DNA from: Alphaproteobacteria bacterium
GTDB taxonomy: Bacteria; Pseudomonadota; Alphaproteobacteria; SMXQ01
Assembly (NCBI GenBank): GCA_009380075.1
Contig: WHSO01000003.1
Coordinates: 68,724 to 102,974 of the forward strand
DNA: 34,251 nucleotides
Direction: 5' to 3'
Shown here: positions 7,976-16,554 of the stretch, piece by piece
Layout: the number at the start of each line of letters is the position of its first letter
How positions within the stretch are numbered: position 1 is the stretch's first letter
Notes under the pieces: generated by a model
Database searches by the model: none
Seen by the model: the letters and a program-made list of their open reading frames with translations, nothing else
Told to the model about the DNA's origin: nothing
Translations under genes and position numbers: made by a program

Positions 7976-8236
7976 CCGCCGCGCCCGGCACCGAATTTAC
8001 TTGCTTTTAATGCCATTCGTGGCCATATGGCCCCGTGACGGTCGCCAAAGACCGCACGCCGCCCCGTCGGGACGGCTCATCCGGGTCCGAAACCCGCTCA
8101 TGCTTCACCGTTGAAGCCCTTCGTTTTCGGACCACCGAAACACCGACTTCTTCCAAAAGAGCGTGGAACAAGTATATAGCGCCGGCTTTCGCGCGCCCCC
8201 GAGGCGCCGCGCGAGTCCGGGCAGAAAGATTTTGTA
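7976..8236. other. Intergenic leader of the DEAD-box helicase gene
   Basis: About 260 bases with no credible gene, just downstream of the hairpin. The last 80 bases are AT-richer (around 8140-8180, including TATATA at 8173-8178) and probably hold the helicase promoter. A long 5' leader is common in DEAD-box helicase genes induced by cold, but no cold-box motif was recognised here. Confidence 0.4.
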
Positions 8237-9463
8237 TTGAATACCCATAACGCCTTCGGCGAGCTCGGCATCAACGATAAACTGTGCCAGGCCCTCGATC
8301 AGAAGAATTTCATTACCCCGACGCCGATCCAGGCGCGGGCCATCCCCATCGTGCTTTCCGGGCAGGACGTTCTCGGCGTCGCCCAGACCGGTACCGGCAA
8401 GACCGCCGCCTTCGGCCTGCCGCTTCTGCAAAACCTCGAAAGCGGCCGCAAGTCCGGACCGCGGGCGCTGATCCTCGCGCCGACGCGCGAGCTCGCCATC
8501 CAGATCGGTGCCGACTTGGCCGATTTCGGGCGTCACACCGGTCTTCGCCACGCGCTCATCTTCGGCGGCGTGTCGCAGCATGCGCAGGTCAATACCCTGC
8601 GCCGCGGCGTCGATATCATTGTCGCGACGCCCGGCCGCCTGATCGATTTGATGGAACAGGGTCACGTCCGCCTCGGTGCCGTGTCGTGCCTGGTTCTCGA
8701 CGAAGCCGACCGCATGCTCGACATGGGCTTCATCCGCGATATTCGCCGCATCCTCGCCAAGGTGCCGGCGCAGCGCCAGACGCTCCTGTTCTCGGCCACC
8801 ATGCAGGGCGAGGTGTCGAAACTCGCCCAGGACATCCTGCGCGCGCCGGTGCGCGTCGACATCACGCCGGAGTCGCCCGCGGTCGAACGCATCGAGCAGA
8901 AGGTCTATTTCGTCGAATCGACGGCGAAGCCTGGCCTGCTCGCCAAGCTTCTCGCCGACCGTGCGCTCAGCCGGGTGATCCTCTTTACGCGTACCAAGCA
9001 CCGGGCTAACCACGTCGCTGCCACTCTTGCCAAGAACGGCATCGTGGCGGAAGCCATCCACGGCAACAAGTCCCAGGGTGCCCGCCAGCGGGCGCTCGAG
9101 AACTTCCGCAAGGGCAAGGCCCGGGTACTGGTCGCGACCGACATCGCGGCACGTGGCCTCGATGTCGTCGGCATCAGTCACGTCATCAATTACGACATCC
9201 CGGTCGAGCCTGAAAGCTACGTGCACCGCATCGGCCGCACGGCGCGCAACCAGGCGGAAGGTATCGCCCTGTCGTTCTGCGACGCGTCCGAATACGGCGC
9301 CTTGCGCGATATCGAAAAGCTGACCCGGCGCGCGATCGACGTCGCCGCAGGTTCGCCCCCGGTGGGTGGCGGCAAGGTCGTGCCGGCCAGGAGTGGCAAC
9401 CGGGGCCGGCCGCCCAGGAAGTCGCGCGGCTGGAGTTCCGGCCGCCCGCGCCGGGCCGCCTGA
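8237..9463 (+). CDS. rhlE: DEAD-box ATP-dependent RNA helicase (RhlE-like)
   Basis: The protein is 408 residues with all helicase motifs in order: Q motif PTPIQARAIP, Walker A AQTGTGKT (49-56), PTRELAIQ, TPGRLIDL, DEAD (155-158), SAT (186-188), VLVATDIAARGLDV and HRIGRTAR. A basic Gly/Arg/Pro-rich tail ends the protein, as in RhlE-type helicases that act in ribosome assembly and RNA turnover. The start is a TTG at 8237 in TTGAATACCCAT. No in-frame ATG precedes the conserved N-terminus and the ribosome-binding site is weak, so translation may be regulated. The gene ends at a strong bidirectional terminator. Confidence 0.92.
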   Translation: MNTHNAFGELGINDKLCQALDQKNFITPTPIQARAIPIVLSGQDVLGVAQTGTGKTAAFGLPLLQNLESGRKSGPRALILAPTRELAIQIGADLADFGRHTGLRHALIFGGVSQHAQVNTLRRGVDIIVATPGRLIDLMEQGHVRLGAVSCLVLDEADRMLDMGFIRDIRRILAKVPAQRQTLLFSATMQGEVSKLAQDILRAPVRVDITPESPAVERIEQKVYFVESTAKPGLLAKLLADRALSRVILFTRTKHRANHVAATLAKNGIVAEAIHGNKSQGARQRALENFRKGKARVLVATDIAARGLDVVGISHVINYDIPVEPESYVHRIGRTARNQAEGIALSFCDASEYGALRDIEKLTRRAIDVAAGSPPVGGGKVVPARSGNRGRPPRKSRGWSSGRPRRAA

Positions 9464-9476
9464 GGACGCGAACGAC

Positions 9477-9516
9477 AAAAAAAGCGGGGCCGGGAATTTT
9501 CCGGCCCCATTTTTTT
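9477..9516. terminator. Strong bidirectional intrinsic terminator
   Basis: A perfect 8-bp GC stem pairs GGGGCCGG (9486-9493) with CCGGCCCC (9501-9508) around a 7-base loop. It has seven T on the right (9510-9516) and seven A on the left (9477-9483), so it can work on both strands. It separates the helicase gene from the convergent oxidoreductase gene that ends at 9610. Confidence 0.9.
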
Positions 9517-9609
9517 CGGTTCCGGCCCGGCCGGAGGCCTTCGGCCGGACCTCTCGACCTTGCCCCGAAGGCGCGCCGCCGGAGCGATTCAATCCTAGGG
9601 AAATAGGCT

Positions 9610-10821
9610 CTACAGGCGGTGCCCCGGCGTCTTGCCGTAAAGCGCCTGGCCGGCGAACTCGAAATTGGTCGCGTGGGCCTGGCCCTGCTGGGTGACGGTG
9701 TGGATGTCGCGGAAGCGGCGCTCGAACGGGTTCTTTTCGAAGATCGCGTTGGTGCCGGCGGCGTGATAGCAGAAATCCACCACGTCCTTCGCCTGCTGCA
9801 TGCTCCAGGTGATGGAGATACGCAGCTTCGCCCGGAGGTCGAGCGGGAACTCCCCGCCGGCGACGGAGGCGCCGTAGAATTCCTTGATCATCTGGACCAG
9901 GAAGGCGCGGCCCGACTGCAGACGGGCGACGGCCTGGGCGGTCTGGGACTGGATCACCGCGTTCTCGCACAAGGGCTTGCTCATGCCGCGCGCGGTTTTC
10001 CCCTCGGCCACCTTCATGAATTCCTCCAGCACCGTCCGCGCGATGCCGAGCGCCACGCCGGAGAATCCCATGCCGTACATGGTGAGGATGGGAATGCTGT
10101 AGAGCGGCCCGAACTCGCGCCGGTCGGGCTGGTGGTCCCGCCACATGGTATAGGCCTCGGGCACGAACAGGTCCTTGACGGCGTAGTCGTCGCTGCCGGT
10201 GCCGCGCAGGCCGATGACGTCCCACACATTGATGATCTCGGCGCTGGCGGCGGGGAACAGCATGATGCGCGAGATCGAGCGCCCCTTGTCGTCCTTGGCG
10301 GGAGTGCCGTCGGCCTCACACACTTCGCTCTGGCCGCCGAACCAGGTGCAGTTGGGACTCCCGCTGGCAAAGCGCCAGTGCCCGGTGACTCGATAACCGC
10401 CGTCGACCTTGATCGCCTTGGCGGTCGTGGGTGGGCCCCAGGCGAGCACGCCGTCGGGGGTGTCGAAGATTTCGGCGGCGATGGCGTGGTCAAGATAGGC
10501 GGCGGCGATCGAGCAGCCGAGCCCCTGGCCCAGGCACCAGCCGGTCGAGGCGTCCGCCGCCGAGATTTCCTCGAGCACCTGCATGTAGGATAGGGGGTCG
10601 GCCTCGCAGCCGTTGAGGGAACGCGGCATCAGCAGGCGGAACAACTGCGCCTCGTGCAGCGCCTGCATCACGTCCTTGGGCACCTTGCGCTCGCGCTCGG
10701 TGCGTTCGCCCGCGGCCTCGATCATCGGGGCGAGGCCTCGTGCGACTCCGGCCCAGTGGTGGGCCTGCTTCTGGATGTCGAGGCCGCCCGGTCCGGAAAA
10801 ATCAGTGTCCATGTTTGGCAT
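9610..10821 (-). CDS. Flavin-dependent monooxygenase, acyl-CoA dehydrogenase fold (HpaH/HsaA-like)
   Basis: The protein is 403 residues with the acyl-CoA dehydrogenase fold. An N-terminal helical domain contains LLMPRSLNG and DASTGWCLGQG. The middle beta domain has VTGHWRFASGSPNCTWFGG and GLRGTGSDDYAVKDLFVPE. The C-terminal helical domain ends with CYHAAGTNAIFEKNPFERRFRDIHTV and FEFAGQALYG. This pattern is typical of the two-component oxygenase branch, which uses reduced flavin to hydroxylate phenols, steroids or similar rings, rather than of true acyl-CoA dehydrogenases. The flavin reductase partner is not next to it. The start at 10821 has a GGAA just upstream; 10812 is an alternative. It lies downstream of znuA on the same strand but 117 bp away, and is probably unrelated. 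Confidence 0.78.
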   Translation of the reverse strand: MPNMDTDFSGPGGLDIQKQAHHWAGVARGLAPMIEAAGERTERERKVPKDVMQALHEAQLFRLLMPRSLNGCEADPLSYMQVLEEISAADASTGWCLGQGLGCSIAAAYLDHAIAAEIFDTPDGVLAWGPPTTAKAIKVDGGYRVTGHWRFASGSPNCTWFGGQSEVCEADGTPAKDDKGRSISRIMLFPAASAEIINVWDVIGLRGTGSDDYAVKDLFVPEAYTMWRDHQPDRREFGPLYSIPILTMYGMGFSGVALGIARTVLEEFMKVAEGKTARGMSKPLCENAVIQSQTAQAVARLQSGRAFLVQMIKEFYGASVAGGEFPLDLRAKLRISITWSMQQAKDVVDFCYHAAGTNAIFEKNPFERRFRDIHTVTQQGQAHATNFEFAGQALYGKTPGHRL

Positions 10822-10938
10822 CCGTTTCCGTTATGGCACGGGTTTGCCGCGTGCCTGATTTGCCCCTGTTAAGGTTGATTTAACAACGCCGGAAGCCGCC
10901 TGCCAAGGATTCCCGGCTTGGAGCATGGATCGGGCGGC

Positions 10939-11916
10939 TCAGCGTGCGGCGAGGCAGCGGACCAGGGCGGAGGCGAGCCCCTCCATCAGGGCAAAATAGG
11001 CCTCCTTGCCGGGTGCGAGGGCGGCGCCGAGGGGATCGAGCACAGCGATCCGCGCCCCGGTACCATCGACGACGGTCTCTGCGATCCGCGGTTCGAACTG
11101 CGGTTCGATGAACACGCAGGCGGCCTTGGCGGCGCGGATTTGCGTGCGGATCTCGATCAGCCGTCGGGCGCCCGGGCTACGGCCGGGGCTGACGGTCACG
11201 GCGCCGGCCGCACCCAGTCCGTAGCGCCACTCGAGATACTGGTAGGCATCGTGGAAAACGATATATGTCTTGTTTGCAACAGGTTGAAGCATGTTCTTGA
11301 GACGGGTATCGAGGGACCGGAGCCGCGCATCCATTGCGTTGGCGTTACTGGCGTAGCGGGCCGCATTGGCGGGATCGACCTCGGCCAGTGCCGCCGCCGC
11401 GGCGACGACGATGGTGCGCGCGTTCGCCGGGTCGAGCCAGACATGGGCGTCGACCCCCTTGTGGTAATGGTCATCCTTGTGGTGATGGTCGTCCGGCTCG
11501 TTCCCCTTGCGGCCCGCGGAATCCTCCGCATGGGAGTCCCACACGCCGCCGGAACGGAGGGGGAGGCGGACGAGTCCCTTGGCCTCCAGCAGCTCGACCA
11601 CCCGCGCCTTGCGGGCGAGTGCCGCGAGGGGGCGCTCGAGGAAGGTTTCCAGTGCCTCGCCAACCCAGAACACGATCCGCGCGTCGGAAAGCTGGCGCGC
11701 GTCCGAAGGCCTGAGCGCATAGGCATGGGGCGACGCACCCCCCGGCAGCAGCAGGTGCGGGGTGCCGACCCCGTCCATGACACCCGCCACCAGGGAATGG
11801 ACCGGAAGGATCGATGCCACCACCGCGGGCGCCTCGGCGGCGCGAATGGCTCCGGATAACAACGGGGGAAGGGACAAGGCGATCAGAACGGCGATTGCGA
11901 GGCACTTCGGGTGCAT
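10939..11916 (-). CDS. znuA: ZnuA-type zinc ABC transporter substrate-binding protein
   Basis: The protein is 325 residues with a signal peptide (about 1-27, ending AIRAAEA) and the cluster A-I metal-binding fold. Zinc ligands are recognisable as His64 (SPHAYAL), His158 (DAHVWLD), His222 (VFHDAYQY) and Asp294. A His/Asp-rich loop at 142-152 (DDHHHKDDHYH) is typical of zinc-specific ZnuA. It captures periplasmic Zn(II). The ATG at 11916 is preceded by GGGAGCG. No znuB permease or znuC ATPase gene is present in the window. Instead it diverges from a ZevA/ZevB-like pair across a Zur-box-like palindrome, so all three are probably induced by zinc limitation. Confidence 0.9.
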   Translation of the reverse strand: MHPKCLAIAVLIALSLPPLLSGAIRAAEAPAVVASILPVHSLVAGVMDGVGTPHLLLPGGASPHAYALRPSDARQLSDARIVFWVGEALETFLERPLAALARKARVVELLEAKGLVRLPLRSGGVWDSHAEDSAGRKGNEPDDHHHKDDHYHKGVDAHVWLDPANARTIVVAAAAALAEVDPANAARYASNANAMDARLRSLDTRLKNMLQPVANKTYIVFHDAYQYLEWRYGLGAAGAVTVSPGRSPGARRLIEIRTQIRAAKAACVFIEPQFEPRIAETVVDGTGARIAVLDPLGAALAPGKEAYFALMEGLASALVRCLAAR

Positions 11917-11963
11917 CGAAGGGGCGCTCCCTGGCTGGAAACGCGCGGTATCCCGCGCGGAAA

Positions 11964-11986
11964 GTTTTGTTATAATATAACGTTTC
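11964..11986. promoter_or_regulatory. Zur box between znuA and the zevAB-like genes
   Basis: The core GTTATAATATAAC (11969-11981) is a perfect palindrome about one central base. The outer arms GTTTT and GTTTC extend it to 23 bp. This closely matches the established alphaproteobacterial/gammaproteobacterial Zur operator with its GTTATAnTATAAC core. It lies 48 bp upstream of znuA and about 100 bp upstream of the DUF1007 gene, and contains -10-like TATAAT/TATATT sequences in both directions. Zinc-bound Zur would repress both transcripts. A 7-bp GC hairpin (11942-11959) lies in the znuA leader. Confidence 0.85.
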
Positions 11987-12087
11987 TGTGCGTGCGGTCC
12001 ACAATTGCTTTTGCGATGAGACCGGCGTTTCGATCGCTTGGCCTGCGGACGGTCACGTGGCACCCTCGCCGAATGGTTGGACTGTGC

Positions 12088-12768
12088 ATGCGCCTGAAGT
12101 GGTTGATCGTCCTGGGGCTGGCCCTCCTGCAACTGGCGGCGCCTCCGCCCGCCGCCGCGCATCCGCATGTCTGGATCGACCTGCGCAGTAAGCTGGTGTT
12201 CGATGGCGCGGGCCGCATCGCCGCGCTGCGGATCGACTGGTTGTTCGACGAGTTCTATTCGGCCTATGCCATGGAAACCGTGCCGAGGACGAAGGGCCCG
12301 AAGCAGGATGCGGCGCTGGCCACGCTCGCGCGCGGCAATCTGGAAAGCCTTGCCGAATACGGGTATTTCGTCGATCTGCGGGTCGACGGCGCCCGTGTGC
12401 CGACGCTGCCGGCCAAGGACGGCCGCAACGTCTGGGATGGCCGCCGACTGACCATGAGCTTCACCCTTCCGCTCAAGGAACCGGTCGATCCACGCACCGC
12501 CCGGGTCGAATTCGCCGTTTACGATCCGAGCTATTACATCGAGATCCTGTATCTCAAGGGTGATCCCGTCGGGCTGGTGAATTCCGCGGGCACGGGGTGT
12601 GCGGCGCGGGTGGTCCAGCCCGATCTGAATGCCGAAGCCACGAATCTGGCGGGGACCCTGGGCCGCGACGAAACCGCGACGGCGACGCTCGGCAAGTTGT
12701 TTTCGTCCGATCCGGGCAAGTCTTTCGGCGCGTTGTTCGCGGAAACAACCATCGTCGAATGCCGCTGA
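12088..12768 (+). CDS. zevA: DUF1007 periplasmic metal-binding protein (ZevA-like)
   Basis: The protein is 226 residues. A signal peptide (about 1-24, ending PAAA) is followed at once by HPHVWID, the hallmark start of mature DUF1007/ZevA proteins and a likely metal-binding N-terminus. The family accompanies NicO-type permeases. In Haemophilus influenzae ZevA/ZevB form a zinc-acquisition system. The ATG at 12088 fits the signal peptide; ATG 12073 would add five residues, and upstream in-frame readings cross the Zur box. It overlaps the next gene by 10 bp. The divergent znuA and shared Zur box point to zinc rather than nickel. Confidence 0.85.
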   Translation: MRLKWLIVLGLALLQLAAPPPAAAHPHVWIDLRSKLVFDGAGRIAALRIDWLFDEFYSAYAMETVPRTKGPKQDAALATLARGNLESLAEYGYFVDLRVDGARVPTLPAKDGRNVWDGRRLTMSFTLPLKEPVDPRTARVEFAVYDPSYYIEILYLKGDPVGLVNSAGTGCAARVVQPDLNAEATNLAGTLGRDETATATLGKLFSSDPGKSFGALFAETTIVECR

Positions 12769-13724
12769 AGGGCCGGGGATGGTTGTGGCTTGCAGGGGCG
12801 ACCCTCGCGGTCGTGCTCGCGGGACTGGTCTGGCATGTCGCGGGTGCGGGGTGGTGGGCGGATATGATCGGCGCGGTGCAGTCTGCCCAGCGCGCGCTGC
12901 ACGGGCGTCTCGCCCAGGCGATGCGCGCGGTGCAGTCGAACCAGGCGCTGGCGATGTGGAATCTCGTCGCCCTCGGTTTTCTCTATGGCGTGTTCCACGC
13001 GGCCGGGCCGGGACACGGGAAGTTCGTCATCGCCACCTACCTCGCCACCACGGAAAGCGGCGCGCGGCGTGGAATCGCGCTGACGCTCGCGTCGTCCTTC
13101 GCCCAGGGGCTAACCGCGATCCTCGTTGTCGAGGTGACTGTGCGCCTGCTCGGACTGGCGCTGCGCGATGCGCGAACGGGCGCATCCGCCGTGGAGACGG
13201 CGAGTTATGCCCTGCTGGCTCTCGTCGGCGCCGGGCTGGCGGTGTCCGCGCTTCGGCGATCCTGGCGCCGTTTCAACACGTCGGCTGATACATCGACGCC
13301 GTCTTCGGCCGCCCACGTCCGTGATCAGGGGCACGATCATGACCACGGGCCCGACGCGGAGAGCCTGGAGGCGCCGATGAAGGTTTCCCATGCGCTCGCC
13401 ATCGTGTGTTCCGTCGGTTTGCGTCCCTGCAGCGGCGCGGTGCTCGTCCTGCTGTTCTCCAAGGTCCTTGGCCTGACGGCGGCGGGCATCGTCGCGGTTC
13501 TTGCCATCTCGGCAGGAACGGCGCTCACCGTTTCCGCCCTGGCGCTGATGGCGGTCCATATGCGCCGGGCCACCCTGTATCTGAGCCGCCGCGGCGGCGC
13601 CACGTCGTCGGGGCTTGCGACCGGCCTCGATCTTGCCGCCCTGATCGGGGGCTTAATTATTGTAATTATTGGGATTTCTCTCCTGTCGGCGTCGCTCGGT
13701 CAGATCCGCCATCCGCTTGTCTGA
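12759..13724 (+). CDS. zevB: NicO-family metal permease (ZevB-like)
   Basis: The protein is 321 residues with about six or seven membrane segments. The conserved metal motif HAAGPGHGKFVI (His80, His86) follows the first segments. A His/Asp-rich cytoplasmic loop (HVRDQGHDHDHG, 186-197) and CSVGLRPCSGAVLVLL come later. This is the nickel/cobalt efflux-transporter (NicO/RcnA) superfamily, but the pairing with DUF1007 and the Zur box upstream support zinc transport. It starts at ATG 12759 inside the end of zevA, indicating translational coupling. Direction of transport cannot be read from sequence; Zur control implies import. Confidence 0.82.
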   Translation: MPLKGRGWLWLAGATLAVVLAGLVWHVAGAGWWADMIGAVQSAQRALHGRLAQAMRAVQSNQALAMWNLVALGFLYGVFHAAGPGHGKFVIATYLATTESGARRGIALTLASSFAQGLTAILVVEVTVRLLGLALRDARTGASAVETASYALLALVGAGLAVSALRRSWRRFNTSADTSTPSSAAHVRDQGHDHDHGPDAESLEAPMKVSHALAIVCSVGLRPCSGAVLVLLFSKVLGLTAAGIVAVLAISAGTALTVSALALMAVHMRRATLYLSRRGGATSSGLATGLDLAALIGGLIIVIIGISLLSASLGQIRHPLV

Positions 13725-13802
13725 GGGCGGCGCTGGGACATTGAGCCCGACACGCAATTGCATTAGATTGGAGCCCGATTTGGTCCATCAAGGATGACGC
13801 TT

Positions 13803-14405
13803 ATGACCGTTTCCGACGTTCCCGCTGGCGCGCAAGCCCCTTCGCTCGAGACCCTGCTCACCCGTTCCTCCAACAACATGCTGACCGAGCCGGTTCCCTC
13901 CGATCGCGATCTCGAGACGATTTTCCAGGCGGCGACCCGCGCGCCGGATCACGGCCGCCTGCGTCCGTGGCGCTTCGTCGTCATCAAGGGCGAGGCGCGG
14001 CAGGAGTTCGTGAAGGTGCTCCAGGCGGCGACCAAGGCCCGCAAGCCCGAGGCGACCGAAAGCGATCTCAAGCTGCTCGCCAACAAGTTCCTGATGCAGC
14101 CGATGATCATCGCCGTGGGCGCCAAGGTGACCGAAGGCAAGATTCCGGAGATCGAGCAGGTGCTCTCCGCCGGCGCCGCCGCCATGAACATCCTGAACGC
14201 CATCCACGCCCTCGGTTTCGCCGGCAAGTGGGTGACCGGCGACAACTGCTACGACCCGAACGTCAACGCGGCGCTCGGCTTCACCAGGCCCGACCGGCTG
14301 ATCGGGTTCATCTACGTCGGCACCGAAAAGATGAAGTTGCCGGCGATGGAACGGCCCAACCCGACCGATTTCGTCACCGAATGGAAAGGTCCCGCCGCCG
14401 GCTGA
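13803..14405 (+). CDS. Nitroreductase family protein (YdjA-like)
   Basis: The protein is 200 residues with the short nitroreductase fold. The FMN-binding region reads TRSSNNMLTEPVP, then ATRAPDHGRLRPWRFVVIKGEAR, and SAGAAAMNILNAIHALGFAGKWVTG. The proline-rich APDHGRLRPWRF motif matches the YdjA/minimal nitroreductase subgroup. The enzyme probably uses NAD(P)H and FMN to reduce nitro compounds or quinones; the natural substrate is unknown. AAGGA lies eight bases before ATG 13803, whereas ATG 13794 would have no spacing, so the downstream start is preferred. A strong hairpin follows, so this is probably a single-gene unit. Confidence 0.85.
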   Translation: MTVSDVPAGAQAPSLETLLTRSSNNMLTEPVPSDRDLETIFQAATRAPDHGRLRPWRFVVIKGEARQEFVKVLQAATKARKPEATESDLKLLANKFLMQPMIIAVGAKVTEGKIPEIEQVLSAGAAAMNILNAIHALGFAGKWVTGDNCYDPNVNAALGFTRPDRLIGFIYVGTEKMKLPAMERPNPTDFVTEWKGPAAG

Positions 14406-14436
14406 CCGGCCCGCGCGACACCGACCCGCGACATGC

Positions 14437-14473
14437 ATGCCCCGTCCGGCGCCCCGGGCGGGGCATTTGCCTT
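14437..14473 (+). terminator. Intrinsic terminator after the nitroreductase gene
   Basis: A 13-bp stem (one G-U) pairs 14437-14449 with 14454-14466 around a CGCC loop. It is followed by a short T-rich TTGCCTT. It begins 31 bases after the nitroreductase stop and separates it from the convergent DUF1194 gene. Confidence 0.7.
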
Positions 14474-14513
14474 GTGTCCAGGTCGCGACGGAATGGGGCG
14501 GGGTGCGTCTGCC

Positions 14514-15335
14514 TCAGGGCACGTCGCCCCAGGCGCCGTAGCGCATGCGTTCACCGATGTCGCAGCCCCTGGCGTAGCCGGCGCCGCCCGGTGCCTGTGC
14601 CTTCATGATCCGGGCCGGGGCCGGCGGCGTGAGGCCGGCGATCTCCAGCACCAGCTTCTTCTTGATGGCGCGGGCGAAGTCCTTGAAGTCGGTGGCCGGC
14701 ACTACGAAGGAGCCGGGCCCGCCGGTGACGCAGCCCTCGAAATAGCGGTCGAGGTCGGGCAGGTAGTAGCGGCTCCGCCAGCTGTCGGCTTCGTTCATGA
14801 TCGGCAGCCCGTTGATGACGATCTGCTGCGCCAGCACCGCGTCGCGGACGTGGTCCACCCGGTTTTCGTAATTGTTGGGCCCGTCGCCCGAGACATCGAT
14901 GACGCGGCGCGTGCCCTGGAAGGCATTGCGGTCGATCAGGTCGGCGCCCATGACCAGCCCGCTCGAGATCGAGGTGTGCTGGCCGCGGTTGATCGGTGCC
15001 TTGAGGAGATCCTGGGCGAAGGCGGCGGCGGTCACCTGGTCGCGGATAACCCGCCAGTCTAGGACGAGGACGTTGAACGGCGTCGAGGCAAAGTCGATGT
15101 AGGCGACGGCGATCTTGCCGTGGGTGCCGGTGCGGATCGCCTCGATAACTTCACGCGACAGGAAGGCGTTGGCGACGCCTTCGCGCTGGAGCCGGGCTTC
15201 CTCCCGGTCGATGCTGTAGGATACGTCGGTGGCGATGACCAACTCGAGGTCCACCGCCTCCGCCGCCAGGCACGGCAGCGGCGCGGCCACGAGGACGGCG
15301 GCAAGCAGGCGGCGAAGCGCGGCGGCAAGGCGCAT
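14514..15335 (-). CDS. DUF1194 secreted VWA-like protein
   Basis: The protein is 273 residues with a signal peptide (about 1-25, ending CLAAEA) and a von Willebrand A-like domain. The MIDAS motif DVSYS (Asp37, Ser39, Ser41) comes first, followed by HTSISSGLVMGADLI and VIDVSGDGPNN, as expected for a metal-dependent adhesion site. DUF1194 is largely alphaproteobacterial and its function is not established. The protein is probably periplasmic or secreted and binds a protein partner through Mg(II). The ATG at 15335 starts the signal peptide; the 24-residue upstream extension is not convincing. It is convergent with the nitroreductase gene. Confidence 0.85.
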   Translation of the reverse strand: MRLAAALRRLLAAVLVAAPLPCLAAEAVDLELVIATDVSYSIDREEARLQREGVANAFLSREVIEAIRTGTHGKIAVAYIDFASTPFNVLVLDWRVIRDQVTAAAFAQDLLKAPINRGQHTSISSGLVMGADLIDRNAFQGTRRVIDVSGDGPNNYENRVDHVRDAVLAQQIVINGLPIMNEADSWRSRYYLPDLDRYFEGCVTGGPGSFVVPATDFKDFARAIKKKLVLEIAGLTPPAPARIMKAQAPGGAGYARGCDIGERMRYGAWGDVP

Positions 15336-15536
15336 GTGGGGGCCCGTGCGGGAAGTTGTGGCGACAACAATACGGCGAAGCCCGCTACCCCGGCAATGGG
15401 CGGTCATTCACCCGCTTCGGTCACTTGAGTTTTCGGCAAATAGGCGGTTCCCGGTGGCTGTTCCGGCGCATTATCCTCCCCATAACAGAACAAGCCGCCG
15501 GTCGCTCCAGCGGCAGGGGGGCCGGGAGGACCATCC

Positions 15537-16490
15537 ATGAACGTCATCAGCGCATCCGCGATTTCCCATGTCGCGGTCGAAACCGCCGATCTCGACCGTG
15601 CGCGGGACTTCTACGTCCGAATCCTCGGCACGCCTGCGGCATTCGCTCCGGCCTGGGGCGACGCGGGCGCGGAGGCCTGTCGCCTGGTCTCGGGTCAGCA
15701 CCTCATCCTCGTGCCGGCGGCGAAGCCGCGGACCTTCGCCGACACCGGCGTTCATGTCGCCTACCGCGCTGCACCCGGGGCGATCGCGGACATAACCGCG
15801 CAGGCCGCGGCCGCGGGTATGGCCATGCATCGCTATGTCGAGGACCGCCCGGCCGAGGTAACGGACAACGTCTATCTCGCCGATCCCGACGGAAACCGCA
15901 TCCAGCTCGTCGCCGACGCGACATCGGCGAGTGGGTCCGACGGCGGCATCGGCGGCATCGACCATACGGCGGTGCTGGTCTCCGACATTGAGTGGGCGGA
16001 CGACTTCTGGGTCGATTCCCTGGGCCTCACGGCGGTGCACCGCGTCGGCTGGAACACCGGCGACTTCGCCCGCGCCCGCGCCTGGGCCGAGGGCAAGGAG
16101 GACATGGCTCCGGGCACGCGGCGCTGGGACCAGCGCTACCGCGACATCCCCGGCGGCAAGCCGGGGCAGGGGCGCAAGGTGGCGCGCCCCAACCCGCAAC
16201 TGTTCGTCGATTTCGGCGGTGGCAAGGGCGGCAACGGCGGCGGGCCGGTGGTCGCGATCTTTCTCGCCCAGGCGCACGTCCAGGAACCACCGCCGGACCT
16301 CGCCCGCGGCACGCCGCGCACGGCGCTCCAGGTCGCCGACGAATCGTTGGATACCATCGCCGCCGCCCTCGCCAAGGCGGGCGGGCGGGTCGAGGGTCCC
16401 GTCGTTCACGGCACCGGCGCCCCAGTCCGGCGTTCTCTTTATTTACGAGACGTTTGTGGCGTTTTTTTCGAGTTCTGCAGTAACGCTTGA
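15537..16490 (+). CDS. Two-domain VOC family protein
   Basis: The protein is 317 residues with two tandem VOC modules. The first begins SHVAVETADLDRARDFYVRILG and ends YLADPDGNRIQLVA. The second begins DHTAVLVSDIEWADDFWVDSLG and ends with a DVCGVFFEF strand. The insert around 190-225 is Gly/Lys/Arg rich and unusual. The first module has Gln where the metal-binding Glu of VOC enzymes is expected (RIQLV), while the second keeps Glu in FFEF. Only one half may therefore be catalytic, as in many extradiol dioxygenases. ATG 15537 follows GGGAGGACC. The last 60 bases are AT-richer than the rest. The substrate is unknown. Confidence 0.75.
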   Translation: MNVISASAISHVAVETADLDRARDFYVRILGTPAAFAPAWGDAGAEACRLVSGQHLILVPAAKPRTFADTGVHVAYRAAPGAIADITAQAAAAGMAMHRYVEDRPAEVTDNVYLADPDGNRIQLVADATSASGSDGGIGGIDHTAVLVSDIEWADDFWVDSLGLTAVHRVGWNTGDFARARAWAEGKEDMAPGTRRWDQRYRDIPGGKPGQGRKVARPNPQLFVDFGGGKGGNGGGPVVAIFLAQAHVQEPPPDLARGTPRTALQVADESLDTIAAALAKAGGRVEGPVVHGTGAPVRRSLYLRDVCGVFFEFCSNA

Positions 16491-16554
16491 TTAGCCCTCT
16501 CGAGCCCGTGGTGTTGTGTCGGGCAGAGCGATCTCTCCTTGATCCGCGGCCCAT

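Noticed and set aside
9524-9570. Second GC-rich palindromic stretch after the helicase terminator
   Set aside because: It can fold, but lacks a T-run and lies in highly GC-rich DNA where such folds are frequent.
8105-10225. 706-codon minus-strand open frame opposite the helicase
   Set aside because: It covers the helicase antisense, the terminator and part of the monooxygenase out of frame. Both true genes have full motif sets.
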